From positions 1 to 23,828 of the IMG/VR virus record IMGVR_UViG_3300031394_000586: a stretch of DNA of 23,828 bases, one strand, 5' to 3'. The notes under the pieces were generated by a model. It was not told the origin of the DNA and ran no database searches. It saw only the letters and a list, made by a program, of their open reading frames with translations. Positions 1 through 7,168 of the stretch are shown here, piece by piece; the stretch's first letter is position 1; every line of letters starts with the position of its first letter. This DNA is from a virus. The position numbers and the translations under genes were made by a program.

Positions 1-18
1 GGTGGCCTCCAGAAATGC

Positions 19-40
19 AAAACCCGCCTCTGGGGCGGGT
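19..40 (-). terminator. Rho-independent terminator of the late operon
   Basis: On the minus strand a perfect 7-bp GC-rich stem (ACCCGCC pairing with GGCGGGT) closes a 5-nt loop and is followed at once by four T. It lies about 37 bp after the stop codon of the last gene, which is where the long leftward structural transcript would be expected to end. The T tract is short, so termination may be incomplete. No other convincing intrinsic terminator was seen in the window. Confidence 0.75.
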
Positions 41-76
41 CGGGTGGGTCGGATTGATGTGTGGTGTGGTCTTGCG

Positions 77-388
77 TCAGTCTGTTCGACCGCGCTGGAA
101 GGCCTCGAACATCACGTCGCGCATCGCGCGGATATCGGTTTCAATGCGCTCCAGCCGGTCTGCGTCTACCTTTCGATCCTCGGCACGCTGGGCATCGACG
201 CGGGTGCGTTCGGCGGTGAGCTCGCGGTCAAGCCGCTGCAACAGGGCTTCATTGGTAAAGGCGCGGCGGGTGATGGCGGCAATTAAGGCAAGGAAGCCAC
301 CGATCAGAGCGGTGATCGCGGCGGTCAGGCCATGATCGCGGAAGGCCTGCCCGACCTCGGCAAAGCGGCTCGGGGTATCATCACTCAT
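77..388 (-). CDS. Small membrane-anchored coiled-coil protein, possible lysis or holin-like
   Basis: This 103-residue protein is the last gene of the operon. One hydrophobic segment at about residues 20-40 (rich in A, L, I and G) is followed by a long charged helix, residues 42-95, rich in E, R, D and K and probably coiled coil. The start ATG overlaps the stop of the DUF2793 gene as ATGA, so the two are probably translationally coupled. A single transmembrane segment at the end of a tail module suggests a lysis accessory, holin-like or membrane-anchoring role. This is inferred from position and topology only; no family was recognised. It could equally be an uncharacterised protein common in Rhodobacterales prophages. 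The intrinsic terminator follows directly. Confidence 0.65.
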   Translation of the reverse strand: MSDDTPSRFAEVGQAFRDHGLTAAITALIGGFLALIAAITRRAFTNEALLQRLDRELTAERTRVDAQRAEDRKVDADRLERIETDIRAMRDVMFEAFQRGRTD

Positions 389-1128
389 AATGGAGCTCCC
401 AGCGTAAGGTAATGTATGGCGATACGCACGGCGCCGCCGGTGAAACTGCCGCCCCGGGCCGTCAGCATAATTGGCGTATCGGCGGAGAACGCCTGTGGCC
501 CGATTATGCCGACATTGGTACTGCCAGCGGCGATGCCGAGCGTGGCCCCGAACTTGTCCGCCTCACCTGCGACGCCGCAATCAAAGGAGGCGGCCCCGGT
601 GATCGCCGCTAGAACCCGTGTCGAAACGCCGAGCACGATGGACTGATCCGGGATTTCGATGGTGGAGGCAACGGAAGCCCCCGAAAGCCCGGAAAGCGTC
701 TGCTCCAGCACCGCCATGCCGGTGGTACTGCCCATCGTACCCTTCGCGACTTCGACGCTGGCCGCTTGAGACAGCAGGCTCATGGCCGCATCCAGTGGTG
801 TCCACGCAGCGCCGACCCTCACAACCACCCGCTCCTCGTCTTGGACCCAGACCACCCAGCCGGTGCGGGCTGGGAGCCGCAGCCACGCGCCGCCTGCGTA
901 AAACGCCACGTCTCCGTCCCATCCAGCCCACAGGCCGGTGGCACCGCTGGCCACGATGTAGCGCGCGCCCTCTGCCGGGATGCCAGGTGGTGTTGCAAGA
1001 TTACGGTCCAGCACAGAAATCTGTGTCAGCCCATCAAGCAGACGCAGCGCATCGTTGTGGGTGATATGCTTCTGGGCCTGCGCCGCCTGGATAAAGGGCA
1101 GCAGCAGGTTCGTGGTGGTGTCAGCCAT
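385..1128 (-). CDS. DUF2793 domain-containing phage protein
   Basis: This 247-residue protein matches the DUF2793 pattern in its first 110 residues: an N-terminal LLLPFIQAAQAQKH stretch, then an NDALRLLD segment and aromatic repeats such as LWAGWDGDVAFYAGGAW. The C-terminal half (about 125-247) is Gly-, Ala- and Ser-rich and predicted beta, ending in a jelly-roll-like stretch. DUF2793 proteins occur in Rhodobacterales prophages and near gene transfer agent loci, where they are thought to be surface or fibre proteins; here the exact role is inferred. The start has an AAGGA ribosome site about 6 nt upstream. It lies 10 bp after the megatron stop and overlaps the next gene by ATGA. Confidence 0.85.
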   Translation of the reverse strand: MADTTTNLLLPFIQAAQAQKHITHNDALRLLDGLTQISVLDRNLATPPGIPAEGARYIVASGATGLWAGWDGDVAFYAGGAWLRLPARTGWVVWVQDEERVVVRVGAAWTPLDAAMSLLSQAASVEVAKGTMGSTTGMAVLEQTLSGLSGASVASTIEIPDQSIVLGVSTRVLAAITGAASFDCGVAGEADKFGATLGIAAGSTNVGIIGPQAFSADTPIMLTARGGSFTGGAVRIAIHYLTLGAPL

Positions 1129-1138
1129 TGGGTGTCCT

Positions 1139-4100
1139 TCAGAAGATCAGGGTTTGTGTCGTCGCGGTGCCGCGCCCTGCGGCTGCGGATATCTGGACCA
1201 CGCGAACATCAACGGTGTCGCCGGGCCCAAGTGTGGATCCCCAATCCGCGATCTGCTGCGCGGCGGTGTAAAGCGCGAGCGGTGAGGGAACTTTCAAGGT
1301 GCGCTTGACGGTTGCGCCGTCGAGAATATCGACTTCGTAAACCTCGCTGGTCTCCGACATTGGCACCTCGACCGCTTCCCAACTGTCTGCGCCGAGATCG
1401 CGATCACGCCGGATCCAGCTGATGGTGTAATCCCCGGGCAGGCGTCCGCGCAGATAGGGTTGGGCAATATGGACCGGCGAGAAGGGACGCAGGCCCTCTG
1501 CCATCGGTGTATACTGAACGCTGACCATCTTGGGATCCGCGAAGTCGAGACCGATCGGCCCCAGCCGCCAGTTCCATGCGATCCTGATATCCGTTGTGGC
1601 CAGCGGCACCGGCAGCAGCGCCGAGTTGATCACGATCACTCGCGCACCTCCAGGTTTTACTGCCGCGATGTGCGCTTCAGTACCACGGACTCCGCGCAAG
1701 AGGCCGCGTAGGCGGTAGCGACGCGGACCGATCAATTCGACATCGCGCGCCTGCACAATCTCCCAGGCCCCGTCGTCGGTTTGCACCGCAAAGCTGTTAC
1801 TGCCCGCAAAGAGCTGCAAATCCGTAACGCTCGACAGCACGCCATCGACCAGCTCCACGTCCACCACATTGCCATTATCGAACACCGCTGAAGGGCCGGG
1901 ACCAAGGTCGGTCAGCAAGGTGCCAAAGCTGGCTCGCGTATCGATTGAGCCGATCTGGATGAAGGCGTCTGTCGCGGCCGAGCGCCAGACCGCCAAGGCC
2001 CCCGGCCATGGGGATGCATAGACAGCAAGCAGCGGCTGATAGGGCGGGTCGTCGTCAAACATCTGCGGCAGATCCAGAAACTGCACCAGCGCGCCCCCGA
2101 AGGGCGAGATCAGCGCAAGCGAGGTGCCGCGCGCGCCGCCGACCGGCAGATCGTAGACCAACCGGTCGGAACGGACCGCGTCGATCCTCTTGTCTTCACC
2201 GTCGCTGACCTGCACCACGCGGTACTCCACGCTGCGCCCATCATGGCGCAGCGTGAGCACATCGCCCGCATCCACCGCCACGCGCGACGGTGGGAGCCTG
2301 AAGGATGCGCCCTCGCGACCCACCCAAGTTTCTTGCAGCGCGCGATTGGCCTGGCGCTCGGACATTTCCGGTGGAGCTGCAATGGGAAAACCCTCTGCCA
2401 GAATGCAGGTGGAGTCGACCACCGTGCGGCGCGCCTCGACCATGACCGCGTCATAATCCTGATCAGCGCGTGCCAGCTGCCATTTCAGCGCCAAAGGCAG
2501 CTCGGTCTCTTGCCCCCGGGTGAGCTCGATCACTTCGCCATTGCCGCTCTGGCCAATGACCATATCGTCCAGCGTGACCTCCGCCACGGGACCAGCGCCG
2601 CGCATCACGAACCGCAGGCGCCCTTGGCTCTCGATCGCGTCAAAGCCGAAGTGGCGCTGCAACACAGCAATTGAAGCACGCGGAGCCTCGATGGCGCCGA
2701 TTACATAGCCCTCGACCGCACCCCAGAGCCCGGAGACGTCTATGAGGTCCCCTGGCATTCCGGCGCGCAGACATAGCTGGCGCACCAACGCCGCGAGGGA
2801 AACAGAGCCGAGACGCCCGTTCAGCCAAGGGCCAAGGCGCCAGCTTTCGGTATCACCCCAGACCTCGCTTAACGCCGGGAAGTAAGGGTAAGGCCGTGCG
2901 TCCCAGCCCCAAGCGGCGCATTCGGGGAGGTGCACCATCTGCCCGGCATAGATCGATGAAGTGGGGTTGTTTGCCCCGCTTCCCCAATAGGTCAGCGTAG
3001 CCTCAAGAGCGGCGCGCTGGATGGTGTCGTCGCGCCAGCCGCGCGAGAAGTATGGTGTGCGGCTCTCGGAGGATTTGGGATCGACGAGCGCGTTTGGTTG
3101 GTTGGAGCCCCGGTCGACGGCGGGGCAGCCAAACGCGGTGAACCAGAAGGGCTTTGATTGCGGCACCCATGCGGTGGGCGTGGCGCTCTCGACGCCGCCG
3201 GGCCGGTTGAAATGCGGGTTTGACCACCAGCTGCGCAGGTCCTTGTTGCGATAAACCCAAGGCTTGCCTGCCGAACCAGTGTCAGCGCCAGCGTCATTGA
3301 TCAGCGTGCGCAGTTGCGCCAGGCGGTGCCCGTTGCTGGCATAATACCAATCGAAGCCTTCGCCGCCCGCGATGTTGGACTGCAGATAGCTTTGATCGTA
3401 AATCGCGGGCCAGCCCTGCGCGTCAAGATGATCATAGCCATCGCGCCAATCCGACAGCGGGACATAGTTGTCGATCCCGATGAAATCGATATTGGCATCT
3501 GCCCAGAGCGGATCGAGGTTAAAATAGACGTCGCCACTTTCATCTTCAGGGCGATGCCCGAAATACTCCGTCCAATCTGCCGCATAGCTGATCTTGGTGC
3601 CAGTGCCCAAGATCGATCGCACGTCGGCCGCAAGACTGCGCAGCTGCTGCATGGTTGGATAGGTCCCTGCGGCAGAGCGCACCTGCGTCAGCCCGCGCAG
3701 TTCGGACCCGATGAGGAAGGCATTCACGCCCCCGGCTGCTTTGCACAGATGCGCGTAGTGCAGGACCATGCGGCGCTGTCCCCACTCGCTGGCAGGCCCG
3801 GTGAAGCAGACATTTGTGCCGGAGACCGAGAACTGCCCGGGCGTGGCCGATCCGAACAGCGCTGCGATCTGTGACGCGGCGGACGCTGTCTTGTCGACCG
3901 TGCCCGCAAAACCCGCAGCCGGGCTGCAGGTGATCCGCCCGCGCCATGGATGCGCTGGCTGCCCCAGCTTAGCTGCATTATCCGAATAGGGATCAGGCAA
4001 GCTGTTGCCCGCAGAGATGTCCATCAGCAGGGACGGATAGAACGTGACGCGCAGCCCGCGCGCTTTGCAGTCTTTGATGGCATCGACAATCGATTGATCG

Positions 4101-5137
4101 GCGGGGGTGCCGCCATAGGTCGGGTGGCCGTCCGTTTGGCTCACGCGGTACGCCGCCGCGCGGGATATACCGTTCACCGTCCATGCATAGGGCGACGTGT
4201 TCCGGATCGCGACCTCAACGCCCGGGCGAACCTTGCATTGGCTTGCACGCAGGTCCGTGCCGAACCACGCAACGACCAAAGATGTGCTTTTGACGCTGGG
4301 CACCATGGCCTGCAAGTTATCCAACGACAGAGTGAAGTTGGATTTGGTGATGCTGGCGACAGCGTTCTGGGCGGATTTGAGGCCTTGAGAGTCACCTTCC
4401 TCCGCCATGACAATTCCTGGCGCATATACAAACTCGCCCGACCCTGGGATGATCGCGACAGCCGGAACCAGCCCTTCGGCCACGTCGGCGTCCGGCAGCG
4501 GGCGCAACACCTCGAAGGTCAGCTGCGGCAGACGGTTGCCGAAGTCCTGAAGATCAAGCTCCTCAAACACGGCATAGGCCAGTCCGCGGTAAGCTGGCGA
4601 TAGCGCCGCACCCATGCGTGCCACGATTGTGGAATCGGGCATTTGCGTCTCAGTGCCTTGGTAGACCCGTACACCATCGCCGGTGATATCCAGCGGCTTG
4701 CCGTCAGCCCAGACGCGCCCAATGCCTGTGATCGGCCCTTCGCAAAGGCCGACAGCGAAGCTGGCAGTGTAGAAATAGTTGACCGTGGTGGCCGTGGCGC
4801 GCGGCCCGAACAGACCATAGCGGCGCGGGCCACGCACGGTGGTCGTGACCGCGCGCTCTTTGAAATCTGTTGACCAGATGATGTTGCCCGCGACACGCAT
4901 GCGCCCGAACACGCGACTGACCACGGCCCCCTCGGTTGAGCTTGAGACGCGCAAGGCGTCGATCCGCGCGCCCTCAAATCTCTGGTTTTGATTGCCCGCC
5001 ACCAGACCTGCGTCGATCATGCCGCCGAGGCTGGATCCAACAAAGCCGCCTATTGTGGCGGCCGAGACGCCGAGGATGGTGCCGCCAAGGCTGCCGCCGA
5101 TTGCAGTACCAATTGCGCCCAAGACCAAAGTTGCCAT
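1139..5137 (-). CDS. GTA-type 'megatron' baseplate multidomain protein with TIM-barrel-like domain
   Basis: This 1332-residue protein is a homologue of gp15 of the R. capsulatus gene transfer agent, the large baseplate protein that closes the tail tip and contacts the host. The first 45 residues are Gly-rich and hydrophobic. A GTA TIM-barrel-like domain spans about 430-745 and shows FLIGSELRGLT (471-484), DWTEYFGH (521-528), FIGIDNYVPLSDWRDG (552-567) and a GCPAVDRGSNQPN segment (670-682). A Phage-tail_3-like region follows from about 780, then a C-terminal beta-rich region. The usual glutamate of the WFTE motif is alanine here (residue 668), so glycosidase activity is doubtful. The ATG lies 3 bp after the peptidase stop, with a GGTGGAGA ribosome site. 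Downstream of the hub and peptidase, it completes the tail-tip block. Confidence 0.93.
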   Translation of the reverse strand: MATLVLGAIGTAIGGSLGGTILGVSAATIGGFVGSSLGGMIDAGLVAGNQNQRFEGARIDALRVSSSTEGAVVSRVFGRMRVAGNIIWSTDFKERAVTTTVRGPRRYGLFGPRATATTVNYFYTASFAVGLCEGPITGIGRVWADGKPLDITGDGVRVYQGTETQMPDSTIVARMGAALSPAYRGLAYAVFEELDLQDFGNRLPQLTFEVLRPLPDADVAEGLVPAVAIIPGSGEFVYAPGIVMAEEGDSQGLKSAQNAVASITKSNFTLSLDNLQAMVPSVKSTSLVVAWFGTDLRASQCKVRPGVEVAIRNTSPYAWTVNGISRAAAYRVSQTDGHPTYGGTPADQSIVDAIKDCKARGLRVTFYPSLLMDISAGNSLPDPYSDNAAKLGQPAHPWRGRITCSPAAGFAGTVDKTASAASQIAALFGSATPGQFSVSGTNVCFTGPASEWGQRRMVLHYAHLCKAAGGVNAFLIGSELRGLTQVRSAAGTYPTMQQLRSLAADVRSILGTGTKISYAADWTEYFGHRPEDESGDVYFNLDPLWADANIDFIGIDNYVPLSDWRDGYDHLDAQGWPAIYDQSYLQSNIAGGEGFDWYYASNGHRLAQLRTLINDAGADTGSAGKPWVYRNKDLRSWWSNPHFNRPGGVESATPTAWVPQSKPFWFTAFGCPAVDRGSNQPNALVDPKSSESRTPYFSRGWRDDTIQRAALEATLTYWGSGANNPTSSIYAGQMVHLPECAAWGWDARPYPYFPALSEVWGDTESWRLGPWLNGRLGSVSLAALVRQLCLRAGMPGDLIDVSGLWGAVEGYVIGAIEAPRASIAVLQRHFGFDAIESQGRLRFVMRGAGPVAEVTLDDMVIGQSGNGEVIELTRGQETELPLALKWQLARADQDYDAVMVEARRTVVDSTCILAEGFPIAAPPEMSERQANRALQETWVGREGASFRLPPSRVAVDAGDVLTLRHDGRSVEYRVVQVSDGEDKRIDAVRSDRLVYDLPVGGARGTSLALISPFGGALVQFLDLPQMFDDDPPYQPLLAVYASPWPGALAVWRSAATDAFIQIGSIDTRASFGTLLTDLGPGPSAVFDNGNVVDVELVDGVLSSVTDLQLFAGSNSFAVQTDDGAWEIVQARDVELIGPRRYRLRGLLRGVRGTEAHIAAVKPGGARVIVINSALLPVPLATTDIRIAWNWRLGPIGLDFADPKMVSVQYTPMAEGLRPFSPVHIAQPYLRGRLPGDYTISWIRRDRDLGADSWEAVEVPMSETSEVYEVDILDGATVKRTLKVPSPLALYTAAQQIADWGSTLGPGDTVDVRVVQISAAAGRGTATTQTLIF

Positions 5138-5140
5138 GAT

Positions 5141-5584
5141 TCAGATATCTCCACCGTCCGGGAACCGGAACACAAATGCCGCGCGCGCCCACCACGCTGC
5201 GGTGATCGCCTGCTCAAGGACGCCGTGCACGGAATGCCCGTGCACCATCCGGTCCGGGGCGACCAAAATACCCGCGTGCCTGGCAATCGCCCAGGACCGC
5301 ATCCGAAACAGCACCACGTCTCCGGGCTGTGCCGCACCCTCAACTGCGATCATGCAGCCCGCGCAGCCATCGCGCAGAACCTCATCTGCCCGCACCTCGC
5401 CCCAATCCGGGGAATAGGGCGGCAGGCCCGGCGTCTCCAAGCCCACCACATCACGCCAGACCCCGCGCAAAAGCCCGAGGCAATCGCAGCCCACGCCGAG
5501 AAGCGAGGCCTGATGATGATAAGGCGTGCCAAGCCAAGCCCGCGCCGCCGCGATTACGCGCACGGAATCTGCAGCGCGCCTCAC
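5141..5584 (-). CDS. NlpC/P60-family tail peptidase (GTA gp14-like)
   Basis: This 147-residue cysteine peptidase is expected to cut peptidoglycan stem peptides during DNA entry, acting from the tail tip. The NlpC/P60 catalytic cysteine is C35 in a GCDCLGLL motif; the histidine is H103 in RHAGILV; a third polar residue probably lies in the MVHGHSVHG stretch (113-121). A GTPYHHQ segment before the cysteine and QPGDVVLFR (86-94) are also typical. The start is GTG and overlaps the stop of the DUF2163 gene as GTGA, implying coupled translation. Length and position between the hub and megatron genes match gp14 of the R. capsulatus gene transfer agent. It is intact and probably active. Confidence 0.93.
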   Translation of the reverse strand: MRRAADSVRVIAAARAWLGTPYHHQASLLGVGCDCLGLLRGVWRDVVGLETPGLPPYSPDWGEVRADEVLRDGCAGCMIAVEGAAQPGDVVLFRMRSWAIARHAGILVAPDRMVHGHSVHGVLEQAITAAWWARAAFVFRFPDGGDI

Positions 5585-6465
5585 AGCACCCGCCCATCAT
5601 GACCACCGCCCTGCGTTGCGTAGCGCAGGATGGCGTCTTGTCCGGGGATGCTCGGAAACCCGCGAAAATTGACCACATTGTTGAACCGCGCTGCACAGGT
5701 CTCGATCCGCTTGTCGCAGCCTGCGAAGACGACAAACGCATCGCCCGGCGCGATGTCATTCACCGACTCCGCAAACAGTGTCAGCCGGGCTCCGCTGTCA
5801 GACAGCTCGTGCAGCATGAGCTCCGCGCGCCGTCCGGCATTGGCACCACTGGTCCACTCAATCGTGCCTGCATCAAACCAGCCCGCCCCAAAGCCGCCTA
5901 GATTGAAGCTGGAGATCACCCGGCCGCGCAGGACGCTGCCCACCGTGCCATCGCCCCTAAAAGCCGGATTGCTGAGATCAACACCGCAGCGCACGTCGCC
6001 CAAGGCCGCGTCGCATTGCGCCTGATAGGCGCGCCCGACCTGCTGGTTGAGCACATGGGCGATGCTGCGCACTTCCGCCACGAAGGCGATCCGCCCGCGT
6101 CTGATCTGGCCGATGGAGCCACGCCGCAACAGCACGCGCTGCTCGGTATCCTGCCAGTTGACGCGCCAGACCTCGACCGAGGCGTTGTCCCAGCGCCCGT
6201 CGAGGATGTCGGTCTCGGTGATGCGGTCCGAGGACAGCACGCCCTCGGCATCTTGCGCATCGACCGAGAGATCAGACCCTTGCCGCAGCTCTGACGGGAT
6301 CAGCCCGGCTTCGCTTTCAAAGCTGGTGCTGTCAAAACTCAGCAACCGGTCATGGTCGGTAAAGCCAAAGACCACGCCATCAGCCCTAGTGATGCGCCAG
6401 CACCAGGCCAGCGTGGTGGTCCCGGATGCGAAATGTGCCTGCAGGTCGTCCGTCAGGGTCTTCAT
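5581..6465 (-). CDS. DUF2163 / BR0599-type tail hub protein (GTA gp13-like)
   Basis: This 294-residue protein forms the tail hub in GTA-like and lambda-like tails (gp13, with gpL as distant counterpart). The N-terminal DUF2163 domain covers about 1-160, including FGFTDHDRLLSF and an FVAEVRSIAHVLNQQVGR segment; the C-terminal BR0599-type domain covers about 195-280 with FVVFAGCDKRIETC and FNNVVNFRGFPSIPGQD. Four cysteines (C151, C160, C250, C257) sit at the domain junction and in the C-terminal domain. Lambda gpL and the GTA hub carry an iron-sulfur cluster on a comparable cysteine set, so a [4Fe-4S] cluster is likely, by inference. The ATG overlaps the heme-oxygenase-like gene's stop (ATGA), and the stop overlaps the peptidase gene (GTGA). 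Confidence 0.93.
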   Translation of the reverse strand: MKTLTDDLQAHFASGTTTLAWCWRITRADGVVFGFTDHDRLLSFDSTSFESEAGLIPSELRQGSDLSVDAQDAEGVLSSDRITETDILDGRWDNASVEVWRVNWQDTEQRVLLRRGSIGQIRRGRIAFVAEVRSIAHVLNQQVGRAYQAQCDAALGDVRCGVDLSNPAFRGDGTVGSVLRGRVISSFNLGGFGAGWFDAGTIEWTSGANAGRRAELMLHELSDSGARLTLFAESVNDIAPGDAFVVFAGCDKRIETCAARFNNVVNFRGFPSIPGQDAILRYATQGGGHDGRVL

Positions 6466-6965
6466 CTGCGCCCCTCAATCTCATCCATCACAGCGAGCAG
6501 CCCCGCGAACACGGCCCGCGCGCCATCTGCCAGGTCAGCACGATCCCGCAGGGATTTAACCAGCGCCTCCACCTCAGCAGGCAGCGGATAGATCACATGC
6601 GCGGTCGGCAGCCCTGCCTTGCCCATTGTGGAGGCCAGCACCCGGCCGCCGCGCCGGTGCGCGCCGTGCAAGACGTAGGCAGCAGCCGCGATGCTGGTCG
6701 GCGTGGTGAGGGTTGCCGCAAGCGTATTTGCCGCCTGCCCAACACGCGGCGCAGGCAGCAACGCCAGATCAGCATCGAGCAGTGCCACGCGTGCCATATG
6801 GGCTGGGTGATGTGGATCAATCACCACATGGACTGCGCGGAACGCGGCCAGCCAGTCGGCCCACTCTTGGTGCGAAACTGAGCCTGCGGTCATGCGCTGG
6901 CCCACGGGGTGTGCTTCGCAGGCATGGTGCAGATCGCGCGTGGCCTCGTACAGACCGCCCATCAT
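6462..6965 (-). CDS. Heme-oxygenase-like fold protein in the tail-tip operon
   Basis: This 167-residue, mostly helical protein resembles bacterial biliverdin-producing heme oxygenases. The N-terminus reads LYEATRDLHHACE, matching the proximal-helix pattern with H13 (spaced H-x3-E to E17) as candidate heme ligand. Residues 97-112 (YVLHGAHRRGGRVLAS) match the distal YVLEGS..GG..+ pattern, with G106 and G107 at the heme-facing kink. It is somewhat shorter than usual heme oxygenases (about 190-220). I chose the ATG at 6965 because it overlaps the previous stop by ATGA; the longer frame to 7016 would run 17 codons into the upstream gene. It is coupled to the DUF2163 hub gene. Activity is unproven; a structural or chaperone role using the same fold is possible, as the heme-oxygenase-like fold also covers non-heme proteins. 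Confidence 0.72.
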   Translation of the reverse strand: MMGGLYEATRDLHHACEAHPVGQRMTAGSVSHQEWADWLAAFRAVHVVIDPHHPAHMARVALLDADLALLPAPRVGQAANTLAATLTTPTSIAAAAYVLHGAHRRGGRVLASTMGKAGLPTAHVIYPLPAEVEALVKSLRDRADLADGARAVFAGLLAVMDEIEGRR

Positions 6966-7168
6966 TGGGTGGCACCATCTGGATTGCCACCAAGGGCGAT
7001 GACGCGCGTCCGCCAAGGCAGGCGGCGGGGAAAGGTCTCGAAGCTGGCCTGTCCGGAGGAGAGGCTTTCCCCGGGTGCCAGTACCCCGAAATGCAATGCC
7101 GGGCCATGGGCAATCCAGAAGGTCCGGGTTGTGGCGGTGAAGCTGTGCGTGGTCAGATCATGGGTCAT
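6962..7168 (-). CDS. Small hypothetical protein, 68 residues
   Basis: No family was recognised. The ATG at 7168 overlaps the stop of the DUF285 protein (ATGA), and its own stop overlaps the start of the heme-oxygenase-like gene (ATGA). This double coupling is the main reason to believe it is translated; a longer upstream in-frame extension (to 7258) would run into the previous coding region. The sequence is Thr- and His-rich at the N-terminus (MTHDLTTHSFTATTRTFW), with a beta-like centre (HFGVLAPGESL) and a basic FPRRLPWRTRVIALGG stretch at residues 46-61. No signal peptide or membrane segment is visible. It may be a small virion or assembly factor tied to its neighbours. Confidence 0.6.
   Translation of the reverse strand: MTHDLTTHSFTATTRTFWIAHGPALHFGVLAPGESLSSGQASFETFPRRLPWRTRVIALGGNPDGATQ

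Noticed and set aside
3314-4603. Plus-strand frames opposite the megatron gene
   Set aside because: They mirror the coding strand's codon bias and show no protein family features.
6966-7016. Upstream extension of the heme-oxygenase-like frame
   Set aside because: It runs into the 68-residue gene; the ATG at 6965 gives the usual ATGA overlap and starts just before the family match.
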